This document shows positions 5,469 through 7,036 of a stretch of 7,036 nucleotides of DNA, one piece after another. Source of the stretch: Hyphomicrobiales bacterium. GTDB taxonomy: Bacteria > Pseudomonadota > Alphaproteobacteria > Rhizobiales > Beijerinckiaceae. Each line of letters opens with the position of its first letter. Position 1 is the stretch's first letter. Location of the stretch: contig JAQGJO010000476.1 of NCBI GenBank assembly GCA_028290595.1, forward strand, positions 1 to 7,036, given 5' to 3'. Both the position numbers and the translations under genes were made by a program. The notes below the pieces were generated by a model. The model was given only the letters and a program-made list of their open reading frames with translations, made no database searches and was not told the origin of the DNA.

Positions 5469-6986
5469 CTACCCGTTCAAGAACATCCGATAAACCGGAT
5501 TGCTGGTTTCGTCCTCATAGGGATAGCCCAGCGCCGTCAGCCGCTCCGCGAGCTTCGGCCGGTCGGCGGACGGCACCTCGATGCCGACCAGGACGCGGCC
5601 GTAATCGGCGCCGTGGTTGCGGTAGTGAAACAGGGTGATGTTCCAGTCCGCCCCCATCTGGTCTAGGAACTTCAGCAGCGCGCCCGGGCGCTCGGGAAAT
5701 TCGAAGCGCAGGATCACTTCGTCGCGCAAAGCCGGCGGAGCGCGGCCGCCGACCATGTAGCGGATGTGCAGCTTTGCGGTTTCGTCGGCGCTGACGTCCA
5801 GCACCTTGTAGCCGAGCTGCTTTAATTGGCCGATCAGCTCGCCCTTCTCGTGGGTGGCGTCGCTCAGCTTCAGGCCGACGAAGACGTTGGCGTCCTTCGC
5901 GTCGGCATAGCGATAGTTGAACTCGGTGATGGTGTGGTTGCCGATGGTCTGGATGAAGCGGCGATAGCTGCCGGGCTGTTCGGGGATGGTGACGCCGAGC
6001 AGGATCTCGCGGGCCTCGCCGACCTCCGCGCGTTCGGCAACGTGGCGCAGCCGGTCGAAATTCATGTTGGCGCCGCTGTTGATGGCGATCAGCGCGCCGG
6101 TGCGATGGGGATTGGCCGCCGCGTAGCTCTTGAGGCCGGCCAGCGCCAGCGCGCCGGCGGGCTCGGCGAGCACGCGCATGTCCTCGAACACGTCCTTGAT
6201 GGCCGCGCACATCTCGTCGGTGTCGGCGACGATGACGTCGTCGAGCAGTTCGCGACAAAGGCGAAACGTCTCGACGCCGGCCTGGCGCACCGCCACGCCA
6301 TCGGCGAACAGGCCGACGCGGTCGAGCACCACGCGCTCGCCCGCCGCAATCGCCGCCTTCATCGAGGCCGCATCGACCGGCTCCACGCCGATCACCTTGG
6401 TCTGCGGCCGCAGAAATTTGATGAACGACGCCACGCCCGCGGCCAACCCGCCGCCGCCGATCGGCACGAACACCGCCTCGATCGGATCGGGATGCTGCTG
6501 CAGGATCTCCATGCCGACGGTGCCCTGCCCGGCGATCACGTCGGGATCGTCATAGGGATGCACGAAGGTCAAGCCGCCTTCCTGCTCCAGTTGCCGCGCG
6601 TGGGCGGCGGCCTCATCAAAGGTGTCGCCGAACAGGACGGCATTGCCGCCCCAGTAGCGAACGGCGTCGATCTTGATCGACGGCGTCGTCACCGGCATCA
6701 CGATGGTAGCCTTGATGCCCAGCCGCTGCGCCGACAGCGCCACGCCCTGGGCATGGTTGCCGGCCGAAGCACAGATCACGCCGGCCGCGCGCTGCGCTGC
6801 GGAGAGCTGCGAGATCTTGTTATAGGCGCCTCGAATTTTGAACGAGAACACCGGCTGCAGGTCTTCCCGCTTGAGCAGCACCGGACGGCCCAGCCGGGCG
6901 GTCAGCCGAACCATCGGGTCGAGCGGCGTTTGCACCGCGACGTCATAGACCCGGGTGTCGAGAATTTTGCGAACGTAGTCGGTCAC
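5469..6986 (-). CDS. ilvA: Threonine ammonia-lyase, biosynthetic (threonine deaminase)
   Basis: PLP enzyme converting L-threonine to 2-oxobutanoate and ammonia, the first committed step to isoleucine; cytoplasmic, tetrameric in known relatives. At 505 residues it is the long biosynthetic form (E. coli IlvA is about 514). The catalytic domain (about 1-320) has the PLP lysine Lys50 in SFKIRGAY, SAGNHAQG (74-81), the phosphate-binding GGGGLA (177-182) and NSGANMNF (303-310) near the pyridine nitrogen. The C-terminus carries two ACT-like regulatory repeats, about 328-410 (LLGVTIPEQPGSYRRF) and 422-500 (ILRFEFPERPGALLKF), which in the family mediate isoleucine inhibition and valine activation. The start is GTG 6986, preceded by AAGGA six bases upstream. 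It is intact, convergent with the SDR, and not an obvious part of the catabolic unit. Its GC is higher than its neighbours' where counted by hand. Confidence 0.97.
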   Translation of the reverse strand: MTDYVRKILDTRVYDVAVQTPLDPMVRLTARLGRPVLLKREDLQPVFSFKIRGAYNKISQLSAAQRAAGVICASAGNHAQGVALSAQRLGIKATIVMPVTTPSIKIDAVRYWGGNAVLFGDTFDEAAAHARQLEQEGGLTFVHPYDDPDVIAGQGTVGMEILQQHPDPIEAVFVPIGGGGLAAGVASFIKFLRPQTKVIGVEPVDAASMKAAIAAGERVVLDRVGLFADGVAVRQAGVETFRLCRELLDDVIVADTDEMCAAIKDVFEDMRVLAEPAGALALAGLKSYAAANPHRTGALIAINSGANMNFDRLRHVAERAEVGEAREILLGVTIPEQPGSYRRFIQTIGNHTITEFNYRYADAKDANVFVGLKLSDATHEKGELIGQLKQLGYKVLDVSADETAKLHIRYMVGGRAPPALRDEVILRFEFPERPGALLKFLDQMGADWNITLFHYRNHGADYGRVLVGIEVPSADRPKLAERLTALGYPYEDETSNPVYRMFLNG

Positions 6987-7036
6987 GGTAGATCCTTAAA
7001 CGGGAGCGTCGCCGGGCAGCGACAACCACCGGCGGC
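6987..7036 (-). promoter_or_regulatory. ilvA leader with ribosome binding site
   Basis: On the minus strand AAGGA (6997-6993) lies six bases before the GTG start of ilvA, which decides that start. A five-base stem GTCGC/GCGAC (7008-7012, 7019-7023) could form upstream. Only 50 bases are visible, so a promoter, or a leader peptide for attenuation, cannot be judged. Confidence 0.55.

Noticed and set aside
5515..6258. Minus-strand 247-codon frame inside ilvA
   Set aside because: Out-of-frame shadow of ilvA; the product is an Arg/Pro-rich low-complexity translation.
1..7036. CRISPR arrays, tRNA/rRNA genes, insertion sequences, attachment sites, defence genes
   Set aside because: Read by eye on both strands, no spaced repeat series, cloverleaf, transposase motif, terminal inverted repeats or defence-type domain was found.

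Overview
The window looks like chromosomal DNA from a GC-rich alphaproteobacterium, most likely of the Bradyrhizobium/Rhodopseudomonas group. That placement is inferred from GC-rich codon use and from the overall look of the long-form threonine deaminase, the aromatic-type IclR regulator and the SDR. No rRNA or other phylogenetic marker is present, so it is tentative.

Layout, left to right. At bases 1-45 the signal-peptide start of a minus-strand gene runs off the left edge. Bases 46-337 hold no convincing gene, only a short direct repeat and a short inverted repeat. An IclR-family regulator of the PcaR/PcaU/PobR type lies on the minus strand (338-1105, or to 1120 with a GTG start). The divergent intergenic region (about 1106-1251) holds a good sigma70-like promoter (TTGACA-17-AATTAT) facing right. 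Directly after it comes a three-repeat operator built on GTGCGAT/ATCGCAC, and a further copy sits at the start of the regulator gene. Rightward there follow a strong ribosome binding site with a short ORF of unknown meaning (1252-1467, perhaps a gene remnant), a PF12831-type FAD-dependent oxidoreductase (1513-2946), an AAHS-type major facilitator transporter (2993-4342), a 192-base spacer, and a short-chain dehydrogenase of the 3-alpha-hydroxysteroid/coniferyl-alcohol dehydrogenase type (4535-5320). A Rho-independent terminator at 5432-5461 closes this unit. The tail-to-tail neighbour is ilvA, a biosynthetic threonine ammonia-lyase (5469-6986, minus strand), a housekeeping gene with visibly higher GC.

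How the genes may work together: the regulator, transporter and two oxidoreductases read as one substrate-inducible catabolic unit. An aromatic or alicyclic carboxylate would be imported by the AAHS carrier and modified by an NAD-linked alcohol dehydrogenase and a flavin dehydrogenase/oxygenase. The IclR regulator would sense the substrate or an intermediate and control both divergent transcripts. No ring-cleavage, CoA-ligase or beta-oxidation gene is present, so the product must feed enzymes encoded elsewhere. The substrate cannot be read from the sequence. ilvA is probably an unrelated core-genome neighbour.
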